The notes: generated by a model from the letters alone, not told the origin. Counted from the stretch's first letter, positions 1 to 9,851 are shown. The stretch: 64,000 bases of DNA from Undibacterium sp. KW1 (GCF_009937955.1 NZ_AP018439.1:5208001-5272000); one strand, 5' to 3'. Numbers and translations: made by a program.

Positions 1-623
1 ACAGCGATGACGTTACCGACAGTAACCTCGGCACGGGAAATGCGGCCAGCAACCGGTGCGGTGATCTGGGTATATTCAAGATTGAGTTTTGCTGCTTTCA
101 ATGCCGCCTGCGCTGCCAGTACATTGGCGGCTGCTTCACGCGATGCATTTTGTTTTTCTTCAAAGTCACGGCGGGCGATAGCGTTTTCACCGAGCAGTCT
201 TTCACCGCGGGCCACGTCAGAACTGGTATAGGCTGCACGTGCCTCAGCGGCCGCCAGTTGTGCCTGTACTCTGGCAACTTCAGCCGCATAAGGGCGCGGG
301 TCTATGGTGAACAGCAAATCACCTTTCTTGACCAGGCTGCCATCCTTGAAATGCACGGCAGTCAGTGTGCCGCCTACCAGCGGGCGTATCTCTACGCGGT
401 CTACCGCTTCGAGCTTGCCAGAATAATTTTGCCAATCGACGATATTGCGGCTGACGACTTCAGCGACATCAACCATCGTTGCAGGTGGTGCAGCCTTGGG
501 GGCGTCATTGGCTTCAACATTGATGGCGCCTATGGTGCCAGCAGCAGCAATCAACAGGACGATGGCGGCGCTGATGGCGATGGATTTACGGCTAGGTACA
601 GTGGAGCTGGTAGATTCGGACAT
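1..623 (-). CDS. RND efflux periplasmic adaptor (HlyD/AcrA family), 3' end beyond window
   Basis: N-terminal 207 residues of a membrane fusion protein that would bridge an inner-membrane RND pump and an outer-membrane channel. After MSESTSSTVPSRKS comes a hydrophobic anchor (about residues 15-33), then the start of a lipoyl/barrel-sandwich domain (VDRVEIRPLVGGTLTAVHFK, GSLVKKGDLLFTIDPRPY), an Ala-rich alpha-helical hairpin (about 110-175) and the returning lipoyl half (YTQITAPVAGRISRAEV). The gene runs off the left edge, so the pump subunit, which normally follows, is not visible. The ATG at 621-623 has a GAGGAA ribosome site just upstream. The hydrolase and LysR genes to the right may belong to the same regulon. 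Substrate cannot be told. Confidence 0.9.
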   Translation of the reverse strand, partial: MSESTSSTVPSRKSIAISAAIVLLIAAAGTIGAINVEANDAPKAAPPATMVDVAEVVSRNIVDWQNYSGKLEAVDRVEIRPLVGGTLTAVHFKDGSLVKKGDLLFTIDPRPYAAEVARVQAQLAAAEARAAYTSSDVARGERLLGENAIARRDFEEKQNASREAAANVLAAQAALKAAKLNLEYTQITAPVAGRISRAEVTVGNVIA

Positions 624-681
624 GATATTCCTCGTGGATGTAGTATGTAAGTTACTGAGTTCTTGAGAGTTTTTTGTTTTG

Positions 682-1611
682 TCAGACATTTTGTTTTTCC
701 TCCAGGGATACGAAAGCAGATGTATTCAAATCATTGGGAACTGCAAGGCGGCGGCGCAAAAAATCCGCCACTTCCACCAGCACAGGCTGGTGCTCAGGCA
801 ATGAGGCATGCTTGATCCCGGCAAAGCGGGCAACCTGCACAGGCACACCAACGGTGATCAGGGCTGCTGCATATTTTTCGGCTTCCACGTGCAGGACATC
901 ATGTTCAGCAGTAGCGATAAAGGCGGGGGACAAACCACCGAGGCGGCTGGATTCCAGCGGTGCGGCATAGGGGTGCAGGCGTTGCAAAGAACGCGGCAAA
1001 TATTGGCCATAGCAATGCGCGCATTCTTGCGGAGTCAGGTCAGATTCCAGTTTTTTGGCGTCGCCCAGGCGTGTCATGCTGGGGTCCAGCATCGGGCCTA
1101 TCAGCGCCTGCGCCAAAATCGGCGGAGCATTGCGGTCACGTGCTATCAGGGTCAGGCAAGTCGCCAAGTTGCCACCGGCATCGTCCCCAGCTACTGCCAG
1201 GCGGCTGGCGTCAGCCCTGATGCTGGCAGCGTTCTTGATGGCCCATAGCATGGCGGTGTAAGCATCTTCCGGCGCGGCCGGAAAAGGTTTGGCCGGGGCC
1301 AGCGAATAACCTACGGACAGGACGATCACGTTACTGTTACGTGCAATGAAGCGAGCCGGTACATCGGCATCATTCAGGGAACCGCTGATGAAACCGCCAC
1401 CGTGGAAATACAGCACCACTGGCAAAACCGCGTTGCCCTTTGGGCGATACAGGCGCACAGGAATGACCCCAAGCTGGCCAGGGATAAGGAAATTGTCTAT
1501 CTGCAAAGATGGCTCAGCCGTCTTTGTGGTCTTTTTTCTTTTCTTGACGGCGTTGCCGGGATTGCCAATAGCGCCGGAAATACCAAGAATTGTTACTGTT
1601 TCGTCCATCAT
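682..1611 (-). CDS. Alpha/beta hydrolase of the HSL (esterase/lipase) family with Asp at the nucleophile position
   Basis: 309-residue alpha/beta-hydrolase-3 fold protein. The oxyanion-hole motif HGGGF is at residues 70-74 and the acid/base pair appears kept (Asp238 in AEHD, His268 in GIKHA). The nucleophile elbow, normally GDSAGG in this family, is GDDAGG (142-147), so the catalytic Ser is Asp144; the codon is GAT. Either catalysis uses an Asp nucleophile, as in haloalkane dehalogenases and epoxide hydrolases, or the protein has lost esterase activity. No signal peptide is seen. Two Met codons stand in tandem at the start and the ribosome site is weak. It lies 58 bp before the adaptor gene on the same strand and may be co-transcribed with it. 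A LysR gene diverges upstream. Substrate unknown. Confidence 0.85.
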   Translation of the reverse strand: MMDETVTILGISGAIGNPGNAVKKRKKTTKTAEPSLQIDNFLIPGQLGVIPVRLYRPKGNAVLPVVLYFHGGGFISGSLNDADVPARFIARNSNVIVLSVGYSLAPAKPFPAAPEDAYTAMLWAIKNAASIRADASRLAVAGDDAGGNLATCLTLIARDRNAPPILAQALIGPMLDPSMTRLGDAKKLESDLTPQECAHCYGQYLPRSLQRLHPYAAPLESSRLGGLSPAFIATAEHDVLHVEAEKYAAALITVGVPVQVARFAGIKHASLPEHQPVLVEVADFLRRRLAVPNDLNTSAFVSLEEKQNV

Positions 1612-1644
1612 ATTGTCGCCAATCGCGCCAGAGCTTAGTGAATG

Positions 1645-1762
1645 GACCGAATAGTAGGCGCGATGCGCTTGCGGATAAACGCCTATAATCGAACATGACT
1701 ATTCGGTCAGGTCGACTAATCAAGCTTCAAATTAGGTTTATACTTCGTTCAGACGAATAGTC
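1645..1762. promoter_or_regulatory. Three evenly spaced GACCGAATAGT-type sites in a divergent promoter region
   Basis: Between the hydrolase and the LysR gene the 11-mer GACCGAATAGT occurs at 1645-1655, its exact reverse complement ACTATTCGGTC at 1698-1708, and a close copy (GACGAATAGTC) at 1752-1762. Centres are about 53 bp apart, close to five helical turns, so all sites would face the same side of the DNA. This is what one expects of a multi-site operator for the adjacent LysR protein, controlling itself and the efflux/hydrolase genes. The repeats are seen; the regulator assignment is inferred. Confidence 0.55.
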
Positions 1763-1798
1763 CTTAACTATGCCAACCAGTTATTCAGGAGTACCGCG

Positions 1799-2830
1799 AT
1801 GGACCGCTTCCAGGCAATGCAAGTCTTTACCCGTGTGGTGGACAGCAATAGCTTTACCCGCGCCGCCGACAATCTCGGCTTGCCGCGTACTACTGTCACG
1901 ACCATCATCCAAAACCTGGAAAGCCTGTTGCAGGTACGCTTACTGAACCGCACCACCCGCCGCCTGAGCCTTACTCCAGACGGCGCAGCCTACTATGAGC
2001 GCTGTGTGCGCATTTTGGCCGACGTCGATGAGACTGAATCCTCATTCCAGAACGTCGCGCGCGGCCCCAAAGGCCAGTTGCGCATAGATGTACCAACTTC
2101 GATAGGCAGGCTGATACTGTTGCCGCAAGTCTGTGAATTTTATTCGCGCTACCCTGACATCAAACTGGTCATGGGCATGGGCGACCGCATGGTGGACATG
2201 GTGCAGGAAGCGGTCGATTGCGTGATACGGGTAGGGGATTTGCAGGATTCCAGCATGGTGGCCCGCCGCATAGGCACGTTCCAGAGCATCACTTGCGCAG
2301 CGCCAGATTATCTCGACACTCATGGTGAACCACAAACCATAGAAGACTTGCAGCACCATCAGGCCGTACATTATTTTTCCAGCCGCACTGGCCGCAATCT
2401 CGACTGGGATTTTGTCGTCGATGGCAAGACCGTGGATGTCACGGTTAATGGGAAAATCTCCGTCAATGATTCTGAAGCCTACATAGAATGCGCACTCAAG
2501 GGTTTTGGCCTGATACAGGCACCGCGCTTCATGCTGATGCCGCATCTGCAATCCGGTGCATTGCGTGAAGTATTACCGCAATGGACACCCGCCCCCATGC
2601 CCATCTCGGTGGTCTACCTGGCTAACCGCCATCTGTCACCCAAGGTACGCGCCTTTGTTGACTGGGTCGCAGAACTGTTCCCGCGTTGCCCGCTGTTCAG
2701 CGGCCGCGATGCAGAATTGCTGAGCGGGATGGGTGAATGTATTTTCGCAGGCAAGCAAGACCAGGGAGCGTCACACAATACTTTGCGCTCTGTCATCGAG
2801 AAAAAGAATATTGCTGAGAGCGTTTTTTAG
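1799..2830 (+). CDS. LysR-family transcriptional regulator
   Basis: 343 residues. An N-terminal winged helix-turn-helix (about 1-60, FTRAADNLGLPRTTVTTIIQ) of the LTTR type is followed by a substrate-binding domain (about 90-300) typical of the CrgA/DmlR-like group. It is transcribed away from the hydrolase and efflux-adaptor genes, the usual layout for an LTTR controlling its divergent neighbours. The C-terminal roughly 35 residues go beyond the usual family length of about 300 and look unconserved. Start ATG 1799 lies 9 bp after CAGGAG. Confidence 0.92.
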   Translation: MDRFQAMQVFTRVVDSNSFTRAADNLGLPRTTVTTIIQNLESLLQVRLLNRTTRRLSLTPDGAAYYERCVRILADVDETESSFQNVARGPKGQLRIDVPTSIGRLILLPQVCEFYSRYPDIKLVMGMGDRMVDMVQEAVDCVIRVGDLQDSSMVARRIGTFQSITCAAPDYLDTHGEPQTIEDLQHHQAVHYFSSRTGRNLDWDFVVDGKTVDVTVNGKISVNDSEAYIECALKGFGLIQAPRFMLMPHLQSGALREVLPQWTPAPMPISVVYLANRHLSPKVRAFVDWVAELFPRCPLFSGRDAELLSGMGECIFAGKQDQGASHNTLRSVIEKKNIAESVF

Positions 2831-2877
2831 TCTCGCTTAAAGCATGTTTTCTGTTAGACGTTCATGACAATATCAGA

Positions 2878-2907
2878 CTTGCCAGCAACGGCTGCGCTGC
2901 TGGCAAG
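2878..2907. terminator. Hairpin between convergent genes, possible bidirectional terminator
   Basis: Perfect 10-bp stem CTTGCCAGCA/TGCTGGCAAG with a 10-nt loop between the LysR gene and the 3' end of the GH2 gene. There is no strong T-tract on either side, so intrinsic termination is only plausible. Confidence 0.45.
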
Positions 2908-2941
2908 CCTTAAGCGCATGGTCCCGGCTTTGGCAAGCCAA

Positions 2942-5809
2942 TTACTTTTTTGGCTCTGCAATAATATTACCTTCCAGCCCGGCTTTCTTGCCTGGTTCGC
3001 CCTCAACTAACACCGTCACTTGCGCAGGTCCTTCAACGGCGGGCAAATCCAGACTGAAGTCACCTGTGCTCGCAGAAGTTTTTGTTCCCAGCAATTTGCC
3101 ATTCAACCAGACCTCGGCCTTGCCGTTGATGCGTGAAAAAAGCAGGCGGGCTTTGCCGCTGCCTAGTGTTCTATCCAGCGTAAAATAGCTGCGGAACAGA
3201 TGGAAGTGATTTGCCTTGCTATCACTTCCCCTGGTATCAACTTCCAGCATCGGTGCTTGCCCCCAGCTCCAGGTATTCATGTCATTGTCTGCCAATGTCT
3301 GAGCCGGGTCGGGTCGCGTGGCAAACGTGGGTGAGATGCGCCAGTTTTGCAGATACAGCGTGGGGGCATAGCTGACTGCGACAGCAGGAATACCCGCCGT
3401 TTTCTGTACCGGTATGCGCACGCTGGCTGCTGTCATGCCAGGCGCTGTGGCGGTAACCAGCAATTCGCCGCTGCTGTCAAAATGACTTTGCACGATCAGT
3501 TGTGCCAGACCGTTAAACAGCTTGCGTGTCTTGCCTTTTTCATCTTCGTGCGAATTAGGGTCACCATTGCCATGACCTATGGACTGGCCAGCACCTGAGA
3601 CTGCAAAGCTGACTTCGCTATGATCAATTGGGACGGCGCGCCCTTGCGCGTCAAGCGCACGCACGGTAATCGGCATGGCATCACGGCCATCACCTGCCAG
3701 TGATGCACGGTCAGGCAAAAGTTGTAATGCGGTTGCCTTGCCTGTGGTTTCTACGCTGGTGTGCGCCACCTCTTTACCCCCCTGGTAGCCCAATGCTTCC
3801 AGCTTGCCGGGTTCATACACGACCTGGAAGGTATTCATGCGGTAAGGATCGACCTTTTGCTCACCCAGCTCACGGCCATTCAGCAAGAGCTTGATGCGCT
3901 CTACATTGGCCATGACCATGACGCGGATTTCCTTGCCCTCCTGCCCTTGCCAGTTCCAGTGCGGGGCGATATGAATCAAAGGGCGATCCTTGATCCACTG
4001 TACCTGATGCATGTAGTAGGCAGTCTTGGGAAAGCCATTCATGTCCATGATGCCGAAGACTGAACTCACCGAGGGCCATTCGTGTGGCGTCGGTTCGCCA
4101 CGATAATCAAAGCCAGTCCAGACAAAGCCACCTGCCACATACGGGCGGCTGTCTATGGCTTGCCAGGCATCGCGGTGACTATTCCCCCATTTGGCAAAGT
4201 CATCGTCATAACTGGCGACGATATTCCTGCTTTTATCAGTAGTGAATTCACCGCGCGTCATGAAGGCCGAGGTATCTTCTGCGCTGGTGAATGGCTTGTC
4301 GGGATTGGCCTTGTGATAGCGATCATAATCAGGCACCTGGTAATTGGCACCCAGCACATCGACGGCATGTGAGACATTCAAGGCAGTAAAAAATCCGCCA
4401 TTCATCGCGGCAGTGACAGGCCGGGTATCATCCAGCGCCTTGACTGCCGCTGTCATGCGGCGTGCCATTTCATAGCCGACTTCTGTGCCCTGTACCGGTT
4501 CTTCATTAAACACTGACCACAGGATCACGCCGGGATGATGCCGGTCACGCCGCACCATCCATTCCAGTTGCTTCATATAGTCTGGTGAGGGATTAAAATT
4601 GCGGTTTTCATCCATGACCAGAAAGCCCATGCGGTCTGCCATATCCAGCACTTCAGGGGCCGGTGCATTATGGGAAAAGCGTATGGCATTCACGCCCAGT
4701 TCTTTCAGGCGGCGCAAGCGATATTCCCAGATAGCATCTGGCACCGCCACACCGACACCGGCATGATCCTGATGCAGGCAAACCCCCTGCAATTTCACAT
4801 GCTGATCATTGAGGAAGAAACCTTGCCTGGCATCAAAACGTATGCTGCGAAAGCCGGTTTTCAGACTCACCTCATCCAATGCCCTGCCGTCTTGCAGCAC
4901 CACTGTTTTAACGCGGTACAGTGCCGGTTTATCCAGCGTCCAGCGCTGTGGTTGATTGATGGCTACTGGCAATTTGGCGATAGCCTGGCCAAGCACAGGC
5001 ACACTGACTGACTGTATCTTGCTGGCGACCACCTTATCATCGGGACTAAACACCGTGACTTCGACCTTGACATTAGCTGTCTGCTTGCCGCTGTTGTCCA
5101 GCGTCACCGCTACCGGGATTTGCCACTGTTTGTCATTGATTTGTTTGGGTGTTGCATGCACACCGTCAGTCATGATGTGGACGGGATCGGATTTCAGCAG
5201 CCATGCATGGCGGTAAATACCCGCACCTTCATACCACCAACCCTCCATCTGTTCGGCATCGACACGAATGGCAATGGTATTGCTGACATCCCCATAGCGC
5301 AGATAGGGTGTGATATCGATATTACTGGCGTTATAACCAGACCAGTTGCGGTGCACGATATTGCCGTTCACCCAGATACTGGCATGGGTGGCAATGCCGT
5401 CAAACTGCAACTCAAAATAGCGGCCACGCTCACTTTCGTCGACCCGCAGGTAACGGCGATACCAGGCAATACCGCGCGGCCTGTAGCCTTGCGAGATATT
5501 CGCCCTGGGGTCGAACGGTCCTTCCACTGCCCAGTCATGCGGCAGGTCCAGCTTGCGCCAGTCACTGTCATTGTATTTTGTAGCTGCCGCCCCCCGGGCG
5601 TTGCCTGCCTTGGCATTGCCATAGCTTGCACTATGACCGACTATCTCTGGCATGGAAATATCGCCGGGATGGAATAACCAGCCTCTGTCCAGCGACAAGC
5701 GCTCACGGCCAGAATCAGCGAAAGCAAAAGTCGATGGTAAAAGCGACAGCAGGATGCTGATGATGCACAGCCGCCATGCCTGCCTCAGTGATGATATGAA
5801 AGTTAGCAT
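2942..5809 (-). CDS. Secreted glycoside hydrolase family 2 beta-galactosidase
   Basis: 955-residue GH2 enzyme with a Sec signal peptide (about 1-31, ending near STFAFA). Order of parts: sugar-binding jelly roll (about 35-210, including LDLPHDWAVEGPF), Ig-like domain (210-320), TIM barrel (320-620), then DUF4982-like and further beta domains. Acid/base is Glu436 in SVFNEE; the nucleophile is probably Glu511 in SAEDTS. The motif VWTGFDYRGEPTPHEWP (563-579) is typical of extracellular beta-galactosidases of this family. A C-terminal module (about 840-940) resembles a second jelly roll (RSYFTLDRTL, GKAEVWLNGKLLG). It should release terminal galactose from oligosaccharides or plant glycans in the periplasm or outside the cell. 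Start supported by AGGGGCAGGAT just upstream. No sugar-uptake genes are adjacent. Confidence 0.92.
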   Translation of the reverse strand: MLTFISSLRQAWRLCIISILLSLLPSTFAFADSGRERLSLDRGWLFHPGDISMPEIVGHSASYGNAKAGNARGAAATKYNDSDWRKLDLPHDWAVEGPFDPRANISQGYRPRGIAWYRRYLRVDESERGRYFELQFDGIATHASIWVNGNIVHRNWSGYNASNIDITPYLRYGDVSNTIAIRVDAEQMEGWWYEGAGIYRHAWLLKSDPVHIMTDGVHATPKQINDKQWQIPVAVTLDNSGKQTANVKVEVTVFSPDDKVVASKIQSVSVPVLGQAIAKLPVAINQPQRWTLDKPALYRVKTVVLQDGRALDEVSLKTGFRSIRFDARQGFFLNDQHVKLQGVCLHQDHAGVGVAVPDAIWEYRLRRLKELGVNAIRFSHNAPAPEVLDMADRMGFLVMDENRNFNPSPDYMKQLEWMVRRDRHHPGVILWSVFNEEPVQGTEVGYEMARRMTAAVKALDDTRPVTAAMNGGFFTALNVSHAVDVLGANYQVPDYDRYHKANPDKPFTSAEDTSAFMTRGEFTTDKSRNIVASYDDDFAKWGNSHRDAWQAIDSRPYVAGGFVWTGFDYRGEPTPHEWPSVSSVFGIMDMNGFPKTAYYMHQVQWIKDRPLIHIAPHWNWQGQEGKEIRVMVMANVERIKLLLNGRELGEQKVDPYRMNTFQVVYEPGKLEALGYQGGKEVAHTSVETTGKATALQLLPDRASLAGDGRDAMPITVRALDAQGRAVPIDHSEVSFAVSGAGQSIGHGNGDPNSHEDEKGKTRKLFNGLAQLIVQSHFDSSGELLVTATAPGMTAASVRIPVQKTAGIPAVAVSYAPTLYLQNWRISPTFATRPDPAQTLADNDMNTWSWGQAPMLEVDTRGSDSKANHFHLFRSYFTLDRTLGSGKARLLFSRINGKAEVWLNGKLLGTKTSASTGDFSLDLPAVEGPAQVTVLVEGEPGKKAGLEGNIIAEPKK

Positions 5810-5911
5810 ATCCTGCCCCTTTGAATAGAGCAGGATATTTTATGGGAGTATGCTCAGCGCCGACGCCCGCCCCGGAAAGAATCAACACCTTGACTGATTT
5901 TCATAAAATGC

Positions 5912-7960
5912 TCAATTTTTCGCAGTAGCTAAATCACCACCACGCTGTGCAGCAGCAGGCAGGGTGAACCAGAACACGGTACGCACACCAGACTCTGATT
6001 CAAAACCTATACTGCCGCCCATGGTCTCTACCAGATTCTTGGTGATGTTCAGGCCCAGGTCAGCGCCGCCGAGATTTTTTTCACCATGTTCTTCTGCCTG
6101 GGCAAACTTGCCAAAAATACGCGGGCGGAATTCGTCAGGAATACCTGCACCATGGTCTTCTACCTCTATCCTGAAAACCTCATCCTCATGCCTGAGGCGG
6201 ATTTCAACTTGCACATGTTTGGGTGAATATTTGGCCGCATTCGACAAGAGGTTGGCAAACACCTGCATGATGCACTCTGGATCACCCATGACCCAGGCCG
6301 ACCTTGGATAGTCGGTCAATACAAAAGATGTCTGGCGTTCCTGTGCATAGCCGGTATTTGCTTCTATCGCCTGCAAGGCCAGGGCGGCCAGATCGACGCG
6401 CTGAATTTCAAAACGCATGTGACCCGAGCTGATTTTTTCCATGTCGAGGATATCGTTGACCAGGCCAGTCAGGCGCTTGCTGTTGTTATGGGCTATGCGT
6501 ACCAGTTGCAAGGCCCTGGGAGTGAGTTCCATCAGCGTGCCTGATTCCAGCAAACCCAGTGCACCCCTGATGGAAGTGATAGGGGTACGCAATTCATGGC
6601 TGACCGTAGAAATAAAGGCCGCCTTCATATTATCTACCTGCTTGCGCTGGGTAACATCACGTGCAATAGTGGAAGCGCCTATGACGTTTTGCTCGCCATC
6701 ATGTACCGGTGACATGGCAATCGAGAGCTGGATTTTTTCACCATTCTTGCGCAAGCCCGTGACTTCAAAATGACTGACCCGCTCTCCCCTGATGATGCTG
6801 TCCAGATGCGCAGCACTGGCAATCACATCATTGTCCGCATACAGTAGCCTGGAAGAACGGTCCAGCACTTCAGCCGCCTGGTAGGCAAACAACTTCTCTG
6901 CTCCGGCATTCCAGCTGGTGATGATGCCTTCCAGGGATACACCGATGATGGCGTCTTCCGAACTGTCTATGATGGCAGACAACTGGGACAGCTTTGCAGC
7001 CGCTTGCAATTGCCTCTCAAATTGCCGGACGATGATACCGCCAAAGATCAGCAGCATGATGGTCAGCGCAGCATTGCCTATGCCTTGCACGATGGCACTG
7101 GAGCGCCAGGCTTCCAGTACTTCTTCCCTGGACAGGGCAGCCACCGCTATCAGAGGAAATTGTTCAAGACGGCTATAACCAACGATGCGTTCTATGCGGT
7201 CAAGCTTGGAGGTTGTAGAAAATGTGCCGAAATTATTGACAGCAATCTGCTCACGGAAGATGGGGCTGTTAATGTATTTTTTCCCGAGTGCGCCAACGAT
7301 GAGCGGCCTGCGCAGGATCAAGGTACCGTCATCTGTCAGCATGGCGACAGAACCTTTTTTGCCAAGGTTAATGCTGTTGAAGTATTTGAGCAGGAAATCA
7401 ACATCAATATGTGCCAGCACCATACCCGCATATTCGCCGTTTTTATGGTCGAAACGGCGCGACATCAAAAAAACCCAGCTGCCATCCTGCACCACTTTGG
7501 CTGATTTGCTGATATACCAGCCAGCCCCGGCATGTTCCTGATGATAAGCAAGATTGTCACGCTCCAGTTCACTGACCTGGGTAAAACCGGCATTGCTCGA
7601 TGCCATGAGCTTGCCATCGGCATCGACTACCGTCATGAGTTTTAACTGGGGCAGGTTGTCCATCTGACGCTTCAGGGTCAGCGTCAGTTTGTCGCGCTGA
7701 TGCAGGTAATTGGCATCCTGCTCCAGCCTGTCCATGACAGAAATGATGGCAGCATCCACAGCCTTGAGCGTATCACCGGAATGCTGGGCCATGGCCTGCG
7801 CCAGATTACCGGCGGCCACATCGCCGGCACGCATGGCCATCTCATGGGTTTTCCACATTTGCCAGATACTATTGCCTGTCAGTACCGTACAGACCAATAC
7901 AATGAAGATGTACATGGCCAGTTTGATGGGTAGCCTTTTTACAGGAACTGCAGTTTTCAT
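5912..7960 (-). CDS. Membrane sensor histidine kinase (Cache-PAS-HisKA-HATPase)
   Basis: About 682 residues from the chosen ATG (reading stays open to 8038, but the extra 26 residues look non-coding). TM1 at about 12-32, a periplasmic dCache-like sensor to about 290, TM2 at about 292-313, a PAS domain (SAIIDSSEDAIIGVSLEGII, about 330-445), HisKA with the phospho-acceptor His in SHELRTP (about 455), and an HATPase_c domain with N box NLLSNAAKYSP and G box DHGAGIPDEF. No receiver domain and no linked response regulator, so it is an orphan kinase whose partner lies elsewhere. The periplasmic sensor suggests a small-molecule signal. It stands alone between the beta-galactosidase and arsA. Confidence 0.9.
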   Translation of the reverse strand: MKTAVPVKRLPIKLAMYIFIVLVCTVLTGNSIWQMWKTHEMAMRAGDVAAGNLAQAMAQHSGDTLKAVDAAIISVMDRLEQDANYLHQRDKLTLTLKRQMDNLPQLKLMTVVDADGKLMASSNAGFTQVSELERDNLAYHQEHAGAGWYISKSAKVVQDGSWVFLMSRRFDHKNGEYAGMVLAHIDVDFLLKYFNSINLGKKGSVAMLTDDGTLILRRPLIVGALGKKYINSPIFREQIAVNNFGTFSTTSKLDRIERIVGYSRLEQFPLIAVAALSREEVLEAWRSSAIVQGIGNAALTIMLLIFGGIIVRQFERQLQAAAKLSQLSAIIDSSEDAIIGVSLEGIITSWNAGAEKLFAYQAAEVLDRSSRLLYADNDVIASAAHLDSIIRGERVSHFEVTGLRKNGEKIQLSIAMSPVHDGEQNVIGASTIARDVTQRKQVDNMKAAFISTVSHELRTPITSIRGALGLLESGTLMELTPRALQLVRIAHNNSKRLTGLVNDILDMEKISSGHMRFEIQRVDLAALALQAIEANTGYAQERQTSFVLTDYPRSAWVMGDPECIMQVFANLLSNAAKYSPKHVQVEIRLRHEDEVFRIEVEDHGAGIPDEFRPRIFGKFAQAEEHGEKNLGGADLGLNITKNLVETMGGSIGFESESGVRTVFWFTLPAAAQRGGDLATAKN

Positions 7961-8087
7961 ACGTGATAGTGAGCGACAAAGGCAACCGCCTGGATGGCAA
8001 TGTCGGCCATTGTATGTTGTCTGGCATATTGTGAGCAAACTTTCATTGCCCGCCTAAAGCACTATCGAGAAGACGCCTTGCCAATAC

Positions 8088-9851
8088 TTAACTCACTGCG
8101 TGTAATAATTTTTTGAGTCGCTCCAATCCCACCGGCTCTTCTGCCTGCAAGGGTATTACAGCCCAGCGCTGGGCATATTTTTTTGCTACTTCATCAATCA
8201 GTGGTAGTTCACTACGTGCACGTTGACGCAGCAAACCAGAAACCGGATTTGCCAGGGCCAGACTGTTATTAATGATCCAGGCCCAAGGCTCTATACCTGC
8301 ACGGCGCAATTCATTTTGCAGGCCCGCTGCTTCCAGAACTGGCGTAGTCTCAGCCAAGGTGATGATGACAACTTTGGTTTGAAGCGGGTCTTGCAACTGC
8401 ATCATGGGCGTTGTGAAATGTACCTTGGTATTGAGCATCTGCCGTTCAATTTCTCTATGGTAGGCGCCTGTCGCATCAAGTAACAGCAGCGTGTGTCCAG
8501 TCGATGCGGTGTCCATGACCACAAATTTCTTGCCGGCTTCGCGTATGACACGTGAAAAAGCCTGGAACACGGCAATTTCTTCTGTGCAAGGTGAGCGTAA
8601 GTCTTCCTCCAACAAGGCGCGCCCACGATCGTCCAGATTCTTGCCCTTGCTTTTCATTACCTCCGCGCAGTAACGTGCAGTCTCTGTATGCGGATCTATA
8701 CGGCTAACGGTCAAATTTTCCAGGCTGCCGTCCAAGGTCTCAATCAAATGTGCCGCAGGATCAGAAGTCGTCAAATGTACTGGATAGCCGCGACCAGCCA
8801 GTTCCAGCGCAATGGCTGCTGCAACTGTGGTTTTACCCACACCACCTTTGCCCATGGTCATGATCAGGCCATGACCGTTACCAACCAGACCGTCAATTAA
8901 ACCAGCGAGACTGGGAACAAGAGGAATATCTACCGGCGCAACATCGCTCCGTTTTTTCTGCGTGTTCGCTGGTACCAACAAGGCCCTTAGTGCCTCCAGT
9001 CCGACCAGATTAAATGCTTTCAGCGGTAGATAATCAGTAGGAGTGTCTTTCAATACGCTGGGTATGGCTGATAAGGCTGCCTGTTCGCGTTTCCATACTG
9101 CGGCAGCCAGCACATCCCCGGCAAGTTCGTTTTCTGGCAGCATCCCATTAATCACAAGGTATTGGTGTTGGAAGCCGATATCTGCCAGTTCCTGATGGGT
9201 ACGCGCAGCTTCACGCAAACTTGCGCTCTGCGCGCGTGCGACCAATATCATTCGGGTATGTCGCGGGTCAGAAAGCGCGCTGACCGCTGCATGGTATTGC
9301 TCGCGCTGCTTTTCCAATCCTGCCAGTGGCCCCAGGCAGGAAGCATCGCCCTTTCCTTCCTCCAGAAAACCAGACCATGCCCCAGGCAATTGCAACATGC
9401 GTATGGTGTGACCGGTAGGAGCAGTATCAAAGATGATATGGTCAAAGCACTTCGTTATAGTGGGATTAGTCAAGAGATTGGTAAATTCGTCGAATGCGGC
9501 AATCTCGGTTGTGCAAGCACCCGATAATTGCTCTTCCATGCTTTTTAGCACCGCATCAGCTACACGTCCACGGGCAGGTCCGACAATGCGGTTGCGGTAG
9601 ATTTGTGCAGCCGCCTGTGGATCAATCTCCAATGCGGACAAATTCGCGACATCGGGCACTGCAGTAATGGCGTTGCCAATGCTGATACCAAACACCTGTC
9701 CCACGTTAGAGGCCGGGTCTGTACTTACAATCAAGACACGTTTGCCTGAGTCAGACAGCATAATCGCACTGGCGCAGGCCAGCGAAGTTTTGCCGACACC
9801 GCCTTTACCAGTAAAAAATAGAAACTGCGGTGCTTCTGTCAGAAATAACAT
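8088..9851 (-). CDS. arsA: Arsenical pump-driving ATPase ArsA
   Basis: Cytosolic two-domain ATPase that energises the ArsB arsenite channel. Both halves carry a P-loop GKGGVGKT (residues 15-22 and about 334-341) and the DTAPTGHT/DTASTGHT signal. Cys113 (ACTTEI), Cys172 (SCLGPL) and Cys422 (PCTEEI) fall at exactly the numbers of the metalloid-site cysteines of E. coli ArsA when translation starts at 9851; this and the MLFLTEAPQFLFF beginning decide the start over an in-frame ATG at 9881. 587 residues, full length. No arsB, acr3, arsD or arsR gene is in the window, so its membrane partner must be elsewhere or lost. Divergent from arsC. Confidence 0.95.
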   Translation of the reverse strand: MLFLTEAPQFLFFTGKGGVGKTSLACASAIMLSDSGKRVLIVSTDPASNVGQVFGISIGNAITAVPDVANLSALEIDPQAAAQIYRNRIVGPARGRVADAVLKSMEEQLSGACTTEIAAFDEFTNLLTNPTITKCFDHIIFDTAPTGHTIRMLQLPGAWSGFLEEGKGDASCLGPLAGLEKQREQYHAAVSALSDPRHTRMILVARAQSASLREAARTHQELADIGFQHQYLVINGMLPENELAGDVLAAAVWKREQAALSAIPSVLKDTPTDYLPLKAFNLVGLEALRALLVPANTQKKRSDVAPVDIPLVPSLAGLIDGLVGNGHGLIMTMGKGGVGKTTVAAAIALELAGRGYPVHLTTSDPAAHLIETLDGSLENLTVSRIDPHTETARYCAEVMKSKGKNLDDRGRALLEEDLRSPCTEEIAVFQAFSRVIREAGKKFVVMDTASTGHTLLLLDATGAYHREIERQMLNTKVHFTTPMMQLQDPLQTKVVIITLAETTPVLEAAGLQNELRRAGIEPWAWIINNSLALANPVSGLLRQRARSELPLIDEVAKKYAQRWAVIPLQAEEPVGLERLKKLLHAVS

